Origin: Blautia sp.
Lineage (GTDB): Bacteria; Bacillota; Clostridia; Lachnospirales; Lachnospiraceae
Assembly: GCA_017475035.1 (NCBI GenBank)
Contig: JAFVGK010000180.1
Span: forward strand, 21,463-85,462
DNA: 64,000 nt
Direction of reading: 5' to 3'
A program made the translations under genes and the position numbers. The notes beneath the pieces were generated by a model. That model had not been told where the DNA came from and did not search any database. It saw only the letters and a list, made by a program, of their open reading frames with translations. Below are positions 1 through 8,215 of this stretch, in pieces (positions within the stretch are counted from its first letter, which is position 1; the number at the start of each line of letters is the position of its first letter).

Positions 1-1
1 C

Positions 2-958
2 CTGATCAGCCTGATCGGCAGCAGACCGGCGGACGGGAGCGGCCAGATCCTGATTTATAAAAGTCAGGACGGAATATCCTGGAAATACTGGAAGACGTTG
101 ATCAAGAATGAGTGTCGTTATGGGAAGATGTGGGAATGTCCGGACTTTTTTGAACTGGACGGAAAATGGGTTCTGTTGACAAGCCCACAGGATATGCTGC
201 CGGAAGGCTTTGAGTACCATAATGGAAACGGTACTCTGTGTGTGATAGGAACCTGCGATGAAGAAAACATGGATTTTACCGAAGAGCATAATCAGTCTAT
301 TGATTATGGCATCGATTTTTATGCTCCGCAGACAGTTCTGACAGAAGACGGACGCAGGGTTATGATTGGCTGGATGCAGAACTGGGACGCCTGCGCAATG
401 CGTGAACCGGAGGATCCATGGGCCGGGCAGATGAGCCTTCCCCGAGAGCTTTCCATCAGAAACGGACGCCTGTATCAGTGGCCGATCCGGGAAATAGAGG
501 ATATGCGGTGTAATCCGGTTTCTTTTGAAAATGTGATTATTTCCGGTAAGCAGCAGTTTGAGGGAATATCAGGCCGCAGGATTGATATGGAACTTGAAAT
601 CGAACCGGTACCCGGTGAGGAGCTGTTCCAGAAGTTTTCTGTCTGGTTTGCCCAGAATAAAACCTATCATACCGGGGTGAGCTTCCGTCCTTTGGAATCT
701 ACATTAAAGATAGACCGCAAATTCTCAGGCTCCCGCAGAGCGATAGTACACCAGCGCAGGGCTAAGGTATACGCGCCGGATCATAAAATCCGCCTGAGGC
801 TGATTCTTGACCGATACAGCGCGGAAGTTTTCATCAATGATGGGGAACAGGTCATGTCCGCAACCCTCTATACTCCTCAGGAAGCAAATGGCATTTCTTT
901 CCAGACGATCGGGGGCGGCAGGGCGCGTATCAATGTCAGAAAGTGGGATCTGAGATGA
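2..958 (+). CDS. GH32 beta-fructofuranosidase / sucrose-6-phosphate hydrolase, 3' part
   Basis: The open frame runs from the left edge, so the N-terminus and the nucleophile motif are missing; 318 residues remain. The motif WECPDFF near residue 43 of the visible part carries the GH32 acid/base Glu (ECP). The GWMQNW motif and a C-terminal beta-sandwich (VFINDGEQVMSATLY) follow. The family hydrolyses sucrose, sucrose-6-phosphate or fructans to release fructose. No signal peptide can be judged. A PfkB sugar kinase at 2739-3710 fits as the fructose-phosphorylating partner. The stop overlaps the start of the next gene by ATGA, so the two are probably translated together. Family assignment is firm; substrate is inferred. 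Confidence 0.9.
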   Translation: MISLIGSRPADGSGQILIYKSQDGISWKYWKTLIKNECRYGKMWECPDFFELDGKWVLLTSPQDMLPEGFEYHNGNGTLCVIGTCDEENMDFTEEHNQSIDYGIDFYAPQTVLTEDGRRVMIGWMQNWDACAMREPEDPWAGQMSLPRELSIRNGRLYQWPIREIEDMRCNPVSFENVIISGKQQFEGISGRRIDMELEIEPVPGEELFQKFSVWFAQNKTYHTGVSFRPLESTLKIDRKFSGSRRAIVHQRRAKVYAPDHKIRLRLILDRYSAEVFINDGEQVMSATLYTPQEANGISFQTIGGGRARINVRKWDLR

Positions 959-2622
959 AATTTGAAGAAATGCCCTATGAGAGGGTAGAGGAAGAAAAGG
1001 TTAAGGAAGAATTTGCCGCTTTGATGGCCGCCTTTGGCGAGGCAAAGAGCGGATCAGAGCAGTTTGCTGTCCATCAGCGGTTTTATACGTTGACAGACCA
1101 TGTGATGACGGAGATGACTTTGGCGGAGATCCGTCATGATATCGATATGACAGACGAGTTTTATCGGGCGGAGCAGGATTATTATGACCGGCTGCGCCCG
1201 GTACTGCAGAATCTGATGGTAGAATACCAGAAGAAACTCTATATGTCTCCTTTTCGCGCTTATCTGGAGGAGAAGATCGGAAAAGTCGCTTTCAAGAATA
1301 TAGAGCTGGCGATGCGCTCTACGGATCCTTCCCTCGTTGAGCTCATGCAGGAGGAAAACGCCCTGCAGACCCGGTATAATGTATTGCTTGCAACGGCGGA
1401 GATCGACTGGCATGGAGAAACAAAAAATCTGTCATTGATGACGCCTTACCTTCATCATGCCGACAGACAGATCCGAAAAGAGGCCTGGGAAAAGTATTCC
1501 GCCTTCTTTGTGAAAAATGAAGAGGAAATTGAGGATATCTACGATCAGTTAGTCAGGAACCGGACAAAACAGGCGCAGACGCTGGGCCAGGAGAATTATC
1601 TGACCCTTGGCTACGACCGAATGATGCGAAACTGTTATGACCGTGACATGGTTGCCGAATTCCGCAGGCAGGTAAAGAAAGATCTCGTTCCTTTTGCCGG
1701 GCAGCTTCATGAACGGCGGAGAAAAAGGCTGGGCCTTTCCGGTCTTTCCTTTATCGACGAGGGCGTCTATTTCCCGAACGGAAATCCGGATCCTATCCTT
1801 TCTCCGGAGGAAATCCTCGCAAAAGGCAGACAGATGTACAGGGAGCTTTCTCCGGAAACGGGGGAGTTCATGGATTTCATGTGTGACAACGGGCTCTTTG
1901 ACGTGCTGGGGCGTAAAACGAAAAAAACCGGAGGTTATATGACGTATCTTCCGGATTATCATTCTCCCTTTGTTTTTGCCAATTTTAACGGGACCAGCGG
2001 AGACGTGGATGTCATCACCCATGAATGCGGACATGCTTTCCAGGGCTTTTTGTCCGGCAGGGATCCGATCCGTGAGCATGCCGATATTACCATGGAGACA
2101 GCGGAAACCCATTCCATGTCGATGGAGTTCTTTACAGAGCCATGGATGAAGCTGTTTTTCGGAGATCGGTATCAGGACTATCTCGAGATGCATCTGGAGG
2201 ATTCCGTGATCTTTATTCCTTATGGGACGATGGTGGATGAGTTCCAGGATATCATGTACGCAAACCCGGGTCTGACCCCTGCCGCGCGCAATCAGGTATG
2301 GAGGGATCTGGAACGGCAGTACAAGCCCCATCTGGACTACACGGGAAACGAGTTCTATGAGAAGGGCGGCTTCTGGCAGAAGCAGCATCACATTTTTGAC
2401 TGCCCGCTCTATTATATTGACTACTGTATCGCAGGCGCGAATGCATTGCAGTACAAAAACCGGATGGATAAAGATTTCCGTGAAGCGTTTGAAAGCTATC
2501 TGAAGCTTTGCAAACTGTCTGCTTCCGGCTTCTTTACGGAGCTGATTGCCGATGCAGGCCTGGATAACCCGTTTGAGGATGGTTGTCTGAAGCATATTGT
2601 AAGCGGGCTTATGAAATGCTGA
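955..2622 (+). CDS. M3 family oligoendopeptidase (PepF-like metallopeptidase)
   Basis: A 555-residue cytoplasmic zinc peptidase that cleaves short peptides. The zinc motif HECGH is at residues 356-360 and the third ligand Glu lies about 24 residues on, in METAETHS (Glu384). A GTG at 943 would add four residues, but the ATG at 955 overlaps the preceding TGA as ATGA and fits translational coupling better. Length matches the family (about 550-600 residues). No signal peptide is present. Its position behind a sucrase gene is unusual and gives no clue to the peptide substrate. Confidence 0.92.
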   Translation: MKFEEMPYERVEEEKVKEEFAALMAAFGEAKSGSEQFAVHQRFYTLTDHVMTEMTLAEIRHDIDMTDEFYRAEQDYYDRLRPVLQNLMVEYQKKLYMSPFRAYLEEKIGKVAFKNIELAMRSTDPSLVELMQEENALQTRYNVLLATAEIDWHGETKNLSLMTPYLHHADRQIRKEAWEKYSAFFVKNEEEIEDIYDQLVRNRTKQAQTLGQENYLTLGYDRMMRNCYDRDMVAEFRRQVKKDLVPFAGQLHERRRKRLGLSGLSFIDEGVYFPNGNPDPILSPEEILAKGRQMYRELSPETGEFMDFMCDNGLFDVLGRKTKKTGGYMTYLPDYHSPFVFANFNGTSGDVDVITHECGHAFQGFLSGRDPIREHADITMETAETHSMSMEFFTEPWMKLFFGDRYQDYLEMHLEDSVIFIPYGTMVDEFQDIMYANPGLTPAARNQVWRDLERQYKPHLDYTGNEFYEKGGFWQKQHHIFDCPLYYIDYCIAGANALQYKNRMDKDFREAFESYLKLCKLSASGFFTELIADAGLDNPFEDGCLKHIVSGLMKC

Positions 2623-2649
2623 CGGATACGGATCCTGTTCAGGATAACA

Positions 2650-2712
2650 GACAGGGGACGTTTTGGATGACTGGAATGGTCATCCAGAACGTCCCCTGTC
2701 CTTTTCATTTTT
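2650..2712 (+). terminator. Intrinsic terminator after the peptidase gene
   Basis: A 22-bp inverted repeat (arms 2650-2671 and 2679-2700, one G.U pair) is followed by a T-rich run, cttttcattttt. It separates the convergent peptidase and fructokinase genes. The T-run is on the plus side only. Confidence 0.9.
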
Positions 2713-2738
2713 ACAGGACCTTTTGCAGCCTGAATTCT

Positions 2739-3710
2739 TTAAAAGGATGCGATAAAAGCTTCAACTTCTTCTTTATCCGGCATGACGCGCAATGCACCCT
2801 TACGCGTTGTTACGAGGGAAGCGGCGGCATTGGCAAAGGTCAGCATCTCGGCAAGATTTTCATCTGTGAGATCCTCCAGGCCATGGTCGAGGATATAATT
2901 GATCATGCTGGCGCAGAAGGTATCGCCGGCTCCTGTGGTCTCGATGGTTTTGGAGGTGAGGAAGGGTCTTGCGGAGACCTTTCTGCCTTTATAATAAGCG
3001 CGGCTTCCGTCTTTTCCCATAGTGATGCAGATCAGAGGAATATGATATTCCTCGATCAGACGGGCAGCGCCTTCGTCATAATCTGTCGTCCCATAGAGGA
3101 ATTCTACTTCATTATCAGAAATCTTTAGCATGTCACAATGAGCAAGACCGTACTGGATCTCTGCCTTGGCGTTATCCAGAGATGCCCAGAGGGGAGGACG
3201 AAGGTTTGGATCAAAGGAGATCAGGTCTCCGGCTTCCTTTGCGACGGAAAGCGCATATCTCGTCGCTTCCCTGACGCCGGGATGCGTGGAAGAGAGGGTA
3301 CCGAAATGGAAGATCCTGCTGCTTTTAATTAAATCCGTATCTACCTCATCCTTTGTCAGCATCATATCCGCGCCGGGATCACGGTAGAAGGAGAAATCCC
3401 TGTCTCCGTCAGGATAGGTATGAACAAAAGCCAGGGTGGTATGGCACTTATCATCAACGATCAATCCACGGGTATCAATGCCGACTTCTTCTACGGCATT
3501 TTTTAACTGCTCACCAAACATATCGCGGCCGACTTTGCCGATGAAAGCGGTCTTTTTTCCCATTTTTCCCAGCATCGCAAGGACATTGCAGGGAGCGCCG
3601 CCGGGATTTGCTTCAAGCAGAGGATTTCCCTGTCCGCTGGTGCCGTTTTCTGTAAAATCAATCAGAAGCTCGCCGAGAGCCGTAACATCGATAGGACGAT
3701 TTTCAGACAT
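2739..3710 (-). CDS. PfkB family carbohydrate kinase, probable fructokinase
   Basis: A 323-residue ribokinase-fold sugar kinase. The N-terminal GELLIDFT, the NPGGAPCNVL sugar-binding segment and the C-terminal ETTGAGDTFCASM (catalytic Asp and anion hole) are all present. The frame is open for 31 codons further upstream, but AGGAGG lies 8 nt before the ATG at 3710, so translation should start at MSENRP. It would phosphorylate fructose released by the GH32 enzyme at the left edge; the two genes converge. Fructose as substrate is inferred from context. Confidence 0.88.
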   Translation of the reverse strand: MSENRPIDVTALGELLIDFTENGTSGQGNPLLEANPGGAPCNVLAMLGKMGKKTAFIGKVGRDMFGEQLKNAVEEVGIDTRGLIVDDKCHTTLAFVHTYPDGDRDFSFYRDPGADMMLTKDEVDTDLIKSSRIFHFGTLSSTHPGVREATRYALSVAKEAGDLISFDPNLRPPLWASLDNAKAEIQYGLAHCDMLKISDNEVEFLYGTTDYDEGAARLIEEYHIPLICITMGKDGSRAYYKGRKVSARPFLTSKTIETTGAGDTFCASMINYILDHGLEDLTDENLAEMLTFANAAASLVTTRKGALRVMPDKEEVEAFIASF

Positions 3711-3793
3711 AAACATTCCCTCCTGTTTTAGCCGGGAACGCAGAAAAAGCCTGGAAAAACCCTTCTTGCGTTCCATGATTTTTCCTGTCTTAT

Positions 3794-3823
3794 ATTTTAA
3801 CATATGGGTATTTCCTGCGTCAA
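3794..3823 (-). promoter_or_regulatory. Promoter of the fructokinase gene
   Basis: On the minus strand TTGACG (3823-3818) and TAAAAT (3799-3794) are spaced 18 bp apart, about 85 bp before the start codon. Confidence 0.55.
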
Positions 3824-3905
3824 CGAAGTTTTCACAAACACTACTTTTCTTTTCGCTTCGAAGATGGTATGATAAGGGATAAGAATTCTAAAGGGGGTAC
3901 CAGAT

Positions 3906-6011
3906 ATGTCGGATCTGGCTTACAGCTATATGGACTGGCCAAGGATAGAGGCCATTGTTTACCATGAAGAGGCTTCTCCGAGAGATGTGATGGCACCGCG
4001 CATTACACCGGATGGCATATTGATCCAGGGATATTTTCCTGATGCTGCGTCAGCTTCGGTCATTTCCTCGCAGAAAAAATACGAGATGGCGAGAGAGGAT
4101 GCTGCCGGCTATTTTGCGGCGGTCATACCGGGAAGAAAGATTCCGGAATACCGTTTCTGCGTGCAGTATGCAGAGGAGAAAAAAGAGTTTTATGATGCCT
4201 ATGCCTATCCCGGGACTTTGACTCCGGATGAGGAAAAGGCTTTTCTTTCCGGTGTGTTTTATGAAGCCTACAGAAAAATGGGAGCACACCGCGTGATACA
4301 AAACGGGACGTCAGGATATTCATTTGCCGTATGGGCGCCAAATGCCGTACGAGTCAGCCTTGTCGGTGATTTTAACCATTGGGACGGCCGACCTTTGCCG
4401 ATGCACAAGATGCCCATGTCAGGAATATTTGAACTCTTTATCCCCGGGATGAAGGCAGGGGAAAGATATGCCTACGAGATAAAAACAAAGCGTGGGGACG
4501 TATTTCTGAAGGTTGATCCTTATGGGGCATGTACGGTAAAAGGAAAGCCATCGGATGTTCTTCCTTTATACAGCGTGACTCCGCCGGAAGAAGATTTCAG
4601 CTGGGAGGATGCGGGATATCTGGCCGAAAGACCTGGTTTTGCGGACAGAGATACACCCTTGAGCATCCTGGAGCTGAAAGCGGATGAGTGGAAGGATCCT
4701 GCGGATCTGGTTTCCTATGTCAAGGAGAGAGGCTTTACACATGTAGAGCTTCTTCCCGTCGCGGATTATCTGCCGGACAGCGGAGAAGGGTATTCCACGG
4801 CTGCTTATTTTTCCGTAGGAATGGAGCTTGGCGGCGCGTCCGCTCTGAAAACCCTGGTTAATTCTCTTCACAAGGCCGGGATCGGGGTAATCTGTGACTG
4901 GACGCCGGCGCAGTTTTCCGGTTTTGCGGGAGGACTATCCAAATTTGACGGGACTCCTCTGTATGAACCGACAGATCCTTCGGCAGCGATTCATCCGAAA
5001 TGGGGAACGTATTTATACAATTATGACAGCCCCATGGTTAAGGATTTCCTTTTGTCAAATGCCTGTTATCTGGCGGAAGAGTTCCATATGGATGGTCTGC
5101 GGCTGGATGATGTGGATGCCATGCTGTATCTGGACTATTATCGTTCGGAAGGAAGCTATCAGCCAAATATATATGGGACGAATGAAAACCTTGCGGCAGT
5201 GGAGTTTTTCAAACACCTGAATTCCATTCTGCATAAGAAATATCCGGGGATCCTTACGATCGCCCAGGAGGACGGCTTATGGCCGGAGCTGACCCAGAGC
5301 GTGAAGGATGACCATCCGGGATTCGATTATAAATGGAATGGAAACTGGACGTCAGCCTTTTTATCCTATCTGGCTGTGGATCCGATCTATCGGAAAAATG
5401 ATCATGATCAGTTGACACTGTCGATGCTGTACGCTTATTGCGAGCATTATGTCCTTACCCTCGGAAGACGCGATGTAGGCGGCTATGCCGGATTTATGAG
5501 CAAACTTTTCGGCAGCGATGCGCAAAAACAGGCGCAGATCCGGACTGCGTTTGCGTATCAATATCTCCATCCGGGAGCAAAGATGATCACAGCCATGCCG
5601 GACGCTCCGGCAGAGCTGAAAAAGTTTCTGCATGACCTGAATGAAATTTATCGGGAATATCCGGCACTGTCGGTTCTCGATTCCGATTATGAGGGGTTTG
5701 AGTGGATTCAGCTTACCCGGTATGACGAGAATGTACTCGCCTTTTTGCGTAAGGGCAGGGAGAATGACCAGATGCTTCTGGCAGTATTGAATTTCTCGGC
5801 TGTTGATTTCGATCAATATGCCGTGGGGGTACCTTTCTCCGGAAAATATAAAGAGATATTTAATACAGATAAGACAATTTACGGAGGAAATGGTTTCACA
5901 AATCCGAGAGTAAAAGCTTCGCATCCTGAGGAATGCGATGAGCGCCCGGATTCGATCAAAGTGAGACTGGGGGCTTTATCTGCGGCGATATTTGTGTGCA
6001 GTGAAGCCTGA
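3906..6011 (+). CDS. GlgB-like GH13 protein with degenerate active site
   Basis: A 701-residue protein with the branching-enzyme layout: N-terminal region, CBM48-like module (about 125-215: SFAVWAPNAVRVSLVGDFNHWDG), GH13 barrel and C-terminal beta domain. It keeps a constant four-residue offset from remembered E. coli GlgB numbering, so the catalytic positions can be read off. Region I DWVPGHF is DWTPAQF (Asp331 kept, His to Gln336). Region II keeps Arg399 and nucleophile Asp401. Region III AEEST is AQEDG (acid/base Glu to Gln454). Region IV SHDE is GRRD (His and Asp to Arg521-Arg522). The loop around GNEFAQ and SLDW is deleted (TAMPDAPAEL). The family transfers alpha-1,4 chains to alpha-1,6 branches; this copy is probably not a normal branching enzyme and may bind glucan or act as a regulator. 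A GGGGG ribosome site precedes the ATG. Confidence 0.85.
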   Translation: MSDLAYSYMDWPRIEAIVYHEEASPRDVMAPRITPDGILIQGYFPDAASASVISSQKKYEMAREDAAGYFAAVIPGRKIPEYRFCVQYAEEKKEFYDAYAYPGTLTPDEEKAFLSGVFYEAYRKMGAHRVIQNGTSGYSFAVWAPNAVRVSLVGDFNHWDGRPLPMHKMPMSGIFELFIPGMKAGERYAYEIKTKRGDVFLKVDPYGACTVKGKPSDVLPLYSVTPPEEDFSWEDAGYLAERPGFADRDTPLSILELKADEWKDPADLVSYVKERGFTHVELLPVADYLPDSGEGYSTAAYFSVGMELGGASALKTLVNSLHKAGIGVICDWTPAQFSGFAGGLSKFDGTPLYEPTDPSAAIHPKWGTYLYNYDSPMVKDFLLSNACYLAEEFHMDGLRLDDVDAMLYLDYYRSEGSYQPNIYGTNENLAAVEFFKHLNSILHKKYPGILTIAQEDGLWPELTQSVKDDHPGFDYKWNGNWTSAFLSYLAVDPIYRKNDHDQLTLSMLYAYCEHYVLTLGRRDVGGYAGFMSKLFGSDAQKQAQIRTAFAYQYLHPGAKMITAMPDAPAELKKFLHDLNEIYREYPALSVLDSDYEGFEWIQLTRYDENVLAFLRKGRENDQMLLAVLNFSAVDFDQYAVGVPFSGKYKEIFNTDKTIYGGNGFTNPRVKASHPEECDERPDSIKVRLGALSAAIFVCSEA

Positions 6012-6012
6012 C

Positions 6013-6120
6013 AGTATATAAGTAAACGAATAAAATACTTGCATTCTGATTCGTTTACTGCGCCGGATTTACGCCGCTTCAAGCGGGATGATTCTGCGGT
6101 AAATCCGTACGCATACTATA
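6013..6120 (+). repeat. Dispersed repeat family C, copy C1
   Basis: Begins one base after the stop of the GlgB-like gene. It contains a 10-bp inverted repeat (6021-6030 with 6050-6059), a second hairpin ccgctt-c-aagcgg, and ends in gcatactata. Relatives are at 38050-38130, 51216-51242, 53905-53943 and 56060-56165. Confidence 0.75.
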
Positions 6121-6180
6121 AATCAGGTGGCAAAAGGTTATATTTTATTATCTGATGTAGTGGGAGCAGGGGGTATCGAG

Positions 6181-7200
6181 ATGAAAAAAAAGCTTTGCGC
6201 GTTATTTACGGCAGCATTTCTGGGGCTGAGCCTTTTTGCAGGCGCCGGATTCGCTGCTGAACCGGAAGAAGGGACGGATTGGACGGATTACGTACTGGAG
6301 TTTTCTGATGAGTATTTTGCTTTTCGAAGCTTTCTTGGGGAGGATATGGGAAACTTCTATTTACGTAAATCGACTGAAGATGAGTGGTCGAATACGCTGT
6401 CAAAAGTCGGTACTTCTTCTTATGATATCAGGTTTGTCGGTGACAAGGGCGGAGTTTTCCTTTTCTTTGGCCTGCCATTAGGCAATGCAAACCGGCTGAA
6501 CCTGTATTCTCAAAATGGGTTTGATTATGCGCAATATGTGACAGATAAAGGGGAGACTGTTACGACCACGCCTGTCCTTGGTTATGAAGAGCCTGTGGAA
6601 CTGACGGTAAGCGAGACCTTAAATGTCCGTTCCACTCCGGATACAAGCAAGACAAGGATCGGAACCGTGAGCACGAACGCAAAGGTAAAGGCCTACGGTG
6701 AAGCGGACGGAGACAACGGTTTTAAATGGTATCTTGTCAGATATAACAAGGGTTATGGATTCTTATCCGGGCAATACTTACGCGATGCGGACGGTGTCCC
6801 GGTACAGCCCACCCCGACACCGAAAAATACCAGGCCGGCAGATGAAGATTCCGATGAAGATTCCGATGAAGAGTCCGAGGATAATTCAGTGGAAGAAAAC
6901 TCTGAAGACGAAGCGGAAGAAAACTCCGGAGAAGCAGAGCAGGAAGAGGATTTCACTGAGGATGAGGCGGAAGAGAACCCTGAATCTGTCAATGAGGGGG
7001 AAGGCGCTGACTCTGACGAAGAGGATATTGCCGAACCGTCGGAAGGGGCAGATCAGGGCGGGCAGGGGGAAACCGCTGCCGCAGCTGAGGATTCTGGTAC
7101 GGAAGAAAATATTGTGAGAGTAGAGTCTTTACACAATCCGGGTCATGGATATATCTTCTATTTACGCGATGACGGAACGGTTGTTTCTGAGCTTTATTAA
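6181..7200 (+). CDS. Secreted SH3b-domain protein with acidic Ser/Glu tail
   Basis: A 339-residue exported protein. The signal peptide is MKKKLCALFTAAFLGLS followed by an AGAGFAA-type cleavage region. A bacterial SH3 module (about residues 140-205, ETLNVRSTPDTSKTRIG to YGFLSGQYL) probably binds cell wall. A Pro/Thr hinge (PVQPTPTPKN) and about 100 residues of Glu, Asp and Ser follow, then a short ordered C-terminus ending DDGTVVSELY. The frame is open from 6127, but the ATG at 6181 gives a proper signal peptide behind a GGGGG motif. It sits 17 bp before the next gene, probably in one operon with the Hsp70-like ATPase. Function unknown. Confidence 0.75.
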   Translation: MKKKLCALFTAAFLGLSLFAGAGFAAEPEEGTDWTDYVLEFSDEYFAFRSFLGEDMGNFYLRKSTEDEWSNTLSKVGTSSYDIRFVGDKGGVFLFFGLPLGNANRLNLYSQNGFDYAQYVTDKGETVTTTPVLGYEEPVELTVSETLNVRSTPDTSKTRIGTVSTNAKVKAYGEADGDNGFKWYLVRYNKGYGFLSGQYLRDADGVPVQPTPTPKNTRPADEDSDEDSDEESEDNSVEENSEDEAEENSGEAEQEEDFTEDEAEENPESVNEGEGADSDEEDIAEPSEGADQGGQGETAAAAEDSGTEENIVRVESLHNPGHGYIFYLRDDGTVVSELY

Positions 7201-7217
7201 AGGGAAGGCATGGATCT

Positions 7218-8108
7218 ATGAAAGCGAAAGAACTTCTCGAACAGGATAAAGATCGTTTCATGTCGAAGTTTGGGCAGGATTTATCTCCGAGTGACGGAAT
7301 TCTGGCGGTGGAAGATCAGCTTGACCGTATCCTTTACAGATATTGTACGGACGAGACGCCGCCGCAGGTTGCCATGCATGCCCGTTTGAGCTTTACAGCG
7401 CTGAAAGCTTCCCTGCCTCTGATGGACGAAGTCGGAGAGATAAAAATCTATGAGCAGACGAGGGAACGGACTCCAAAGGATGCTCTGAAAAAAGAAAGGG
7501 GCATACTTGCCGCGGCAATCGCTGCCGTGCTTTTGATTGCGAGTGTCATGCTGGCTTCATGCGGGGGAGGAAACGGTATTCTTATTTTTCTTTCTCTTTG
7601 TTCGGGGAGTGCAGCACTTGTGACCGCCTTTTTGCAAGGACAGCAAAAAGGAAAACCGGTAAAGGCGCAAGCCTCTCAACGTAAGATTGAAAAATGCGTT
7701 GACGTGGAAAAGCTTTATCATGATCTGTCAACCCTGATGACAGTCATGGATGAAAACCTGGAGGAAATAGAGAGTTCAGCTGCGGAAGCTGACAGGACCG
7801 AAGAGACGGAGACTGGTCCTGAGGTGCTGGATTCGTCAGTTTTGGACGCGGATTTTCTCAGCCTTCTGGCTTCTGTCCTGGAAAGCGTTTATGTGTCGGG
7901 AGAGGATGCTTACGCTCAGGAGATTGTCGCACAGATACGATTTTTCCTGCATAAGTATGGAATTGAAATGGTAGATTATTCTGCTGATCAGCAGCAATTA
8001 TTTGATTTGATGCCGTCCCTTCACGAACAGACGATTCGTCCTGCTCTTGTGCATGAGGGTGTGCTTCTAAGCAAAGGCCTGTCTACATTGAAGACAACGG
8101 TTACTTAA
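7218..8108 (+). CDS. Uncharacterised membrane protein of the Hsp70-like operon
   Basis: I do not recognise this 296-residue family. The first 90 residues are soluble and helical (MKAKELLEQDKDRFMSKFG). Two hydrophobic segments at about 95-115 and 120-142 form a hairpin with CGGGNG between them. A soluble helical tail follows with an acidic stretch (EEIESSAAEADRTEETE). No signal peptide is present. It starts 17 bp after the SH3b gene and is followed, across repeat A1, by the Hsp70-like gene. The N-terminal layout suggests a cytoplasmic adaptor anchored in the membrane, which is inference only. Confidence 0.6.
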   Translation: MKAKELLEQDKDRFMSKFGQDLSPSDGILAVEDQLDRILYRYCTDETPPQVAMHARLSFTALKASLPLMDEVGEIKIYEQTRERTPKDALKKERGILAAAIAAVLLIASVMLASCGGGNGILIFLSLCSGSAALVTAFLQGQQKGKPVKAQASQRKIEKCVDVEKLYHDLSTLMTVMDENLEEIESSAAEADRTEETETGPEVLDSSVLDADFLSLLASVLESVYVSGEDAYAQEIVAQIRFFLHKYGIEMVDYSADQQQLFDLMPSLHEQTIRPALVHEGVLLSKGLSTLKTTVT

Positions 8109-8115
8109 GGAGACT

Positions 8116-8210
8116 GATTCTGCTGCTTTGGCAGCCCGGCTGCCGAAGCAGCAGAATCGTCATCCGAAGACGTTTAGTCACCCTGCAAAACTGCGTTTTT
8201 GGGAGGAGGA
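8116..8210 (+). repeat. Dispersed leader repeat, family A, copy A1
   Basis: A 20-bp hairpin (arms 8116-8135 and 8139-8158, loop ccg, one T.G pair) is followed by the core gtcatccgaagac, a small AAAAC-tgc-GTTTT hairpin and GGGAGGAGG, which is the ribosome binding site of the gene at 8216. The large hairpin has no T-run, so it is not a normal terminator. Related copies are at 46581-46634, 48092-48161, 48523-48613, 51245-51271, 52436-52485 and 57720-57804. Confidence 0.8.
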
Positions 8211-8215
8211 GACCT

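Noticed and set aside
1549-2595. 348-codon minus-strand open frame inside the M3 peptidase gene
   Set aside because: No family features or ribosome site; the plus strand has a full peptidase with zinc motif.
8116-8158. Strong hairpin before the Hsp70-like gene taken as a terminator
   Set aside because: No T-run follows; it recurs as the 5' part of the family A repeats, so it is better treated as a repeat.
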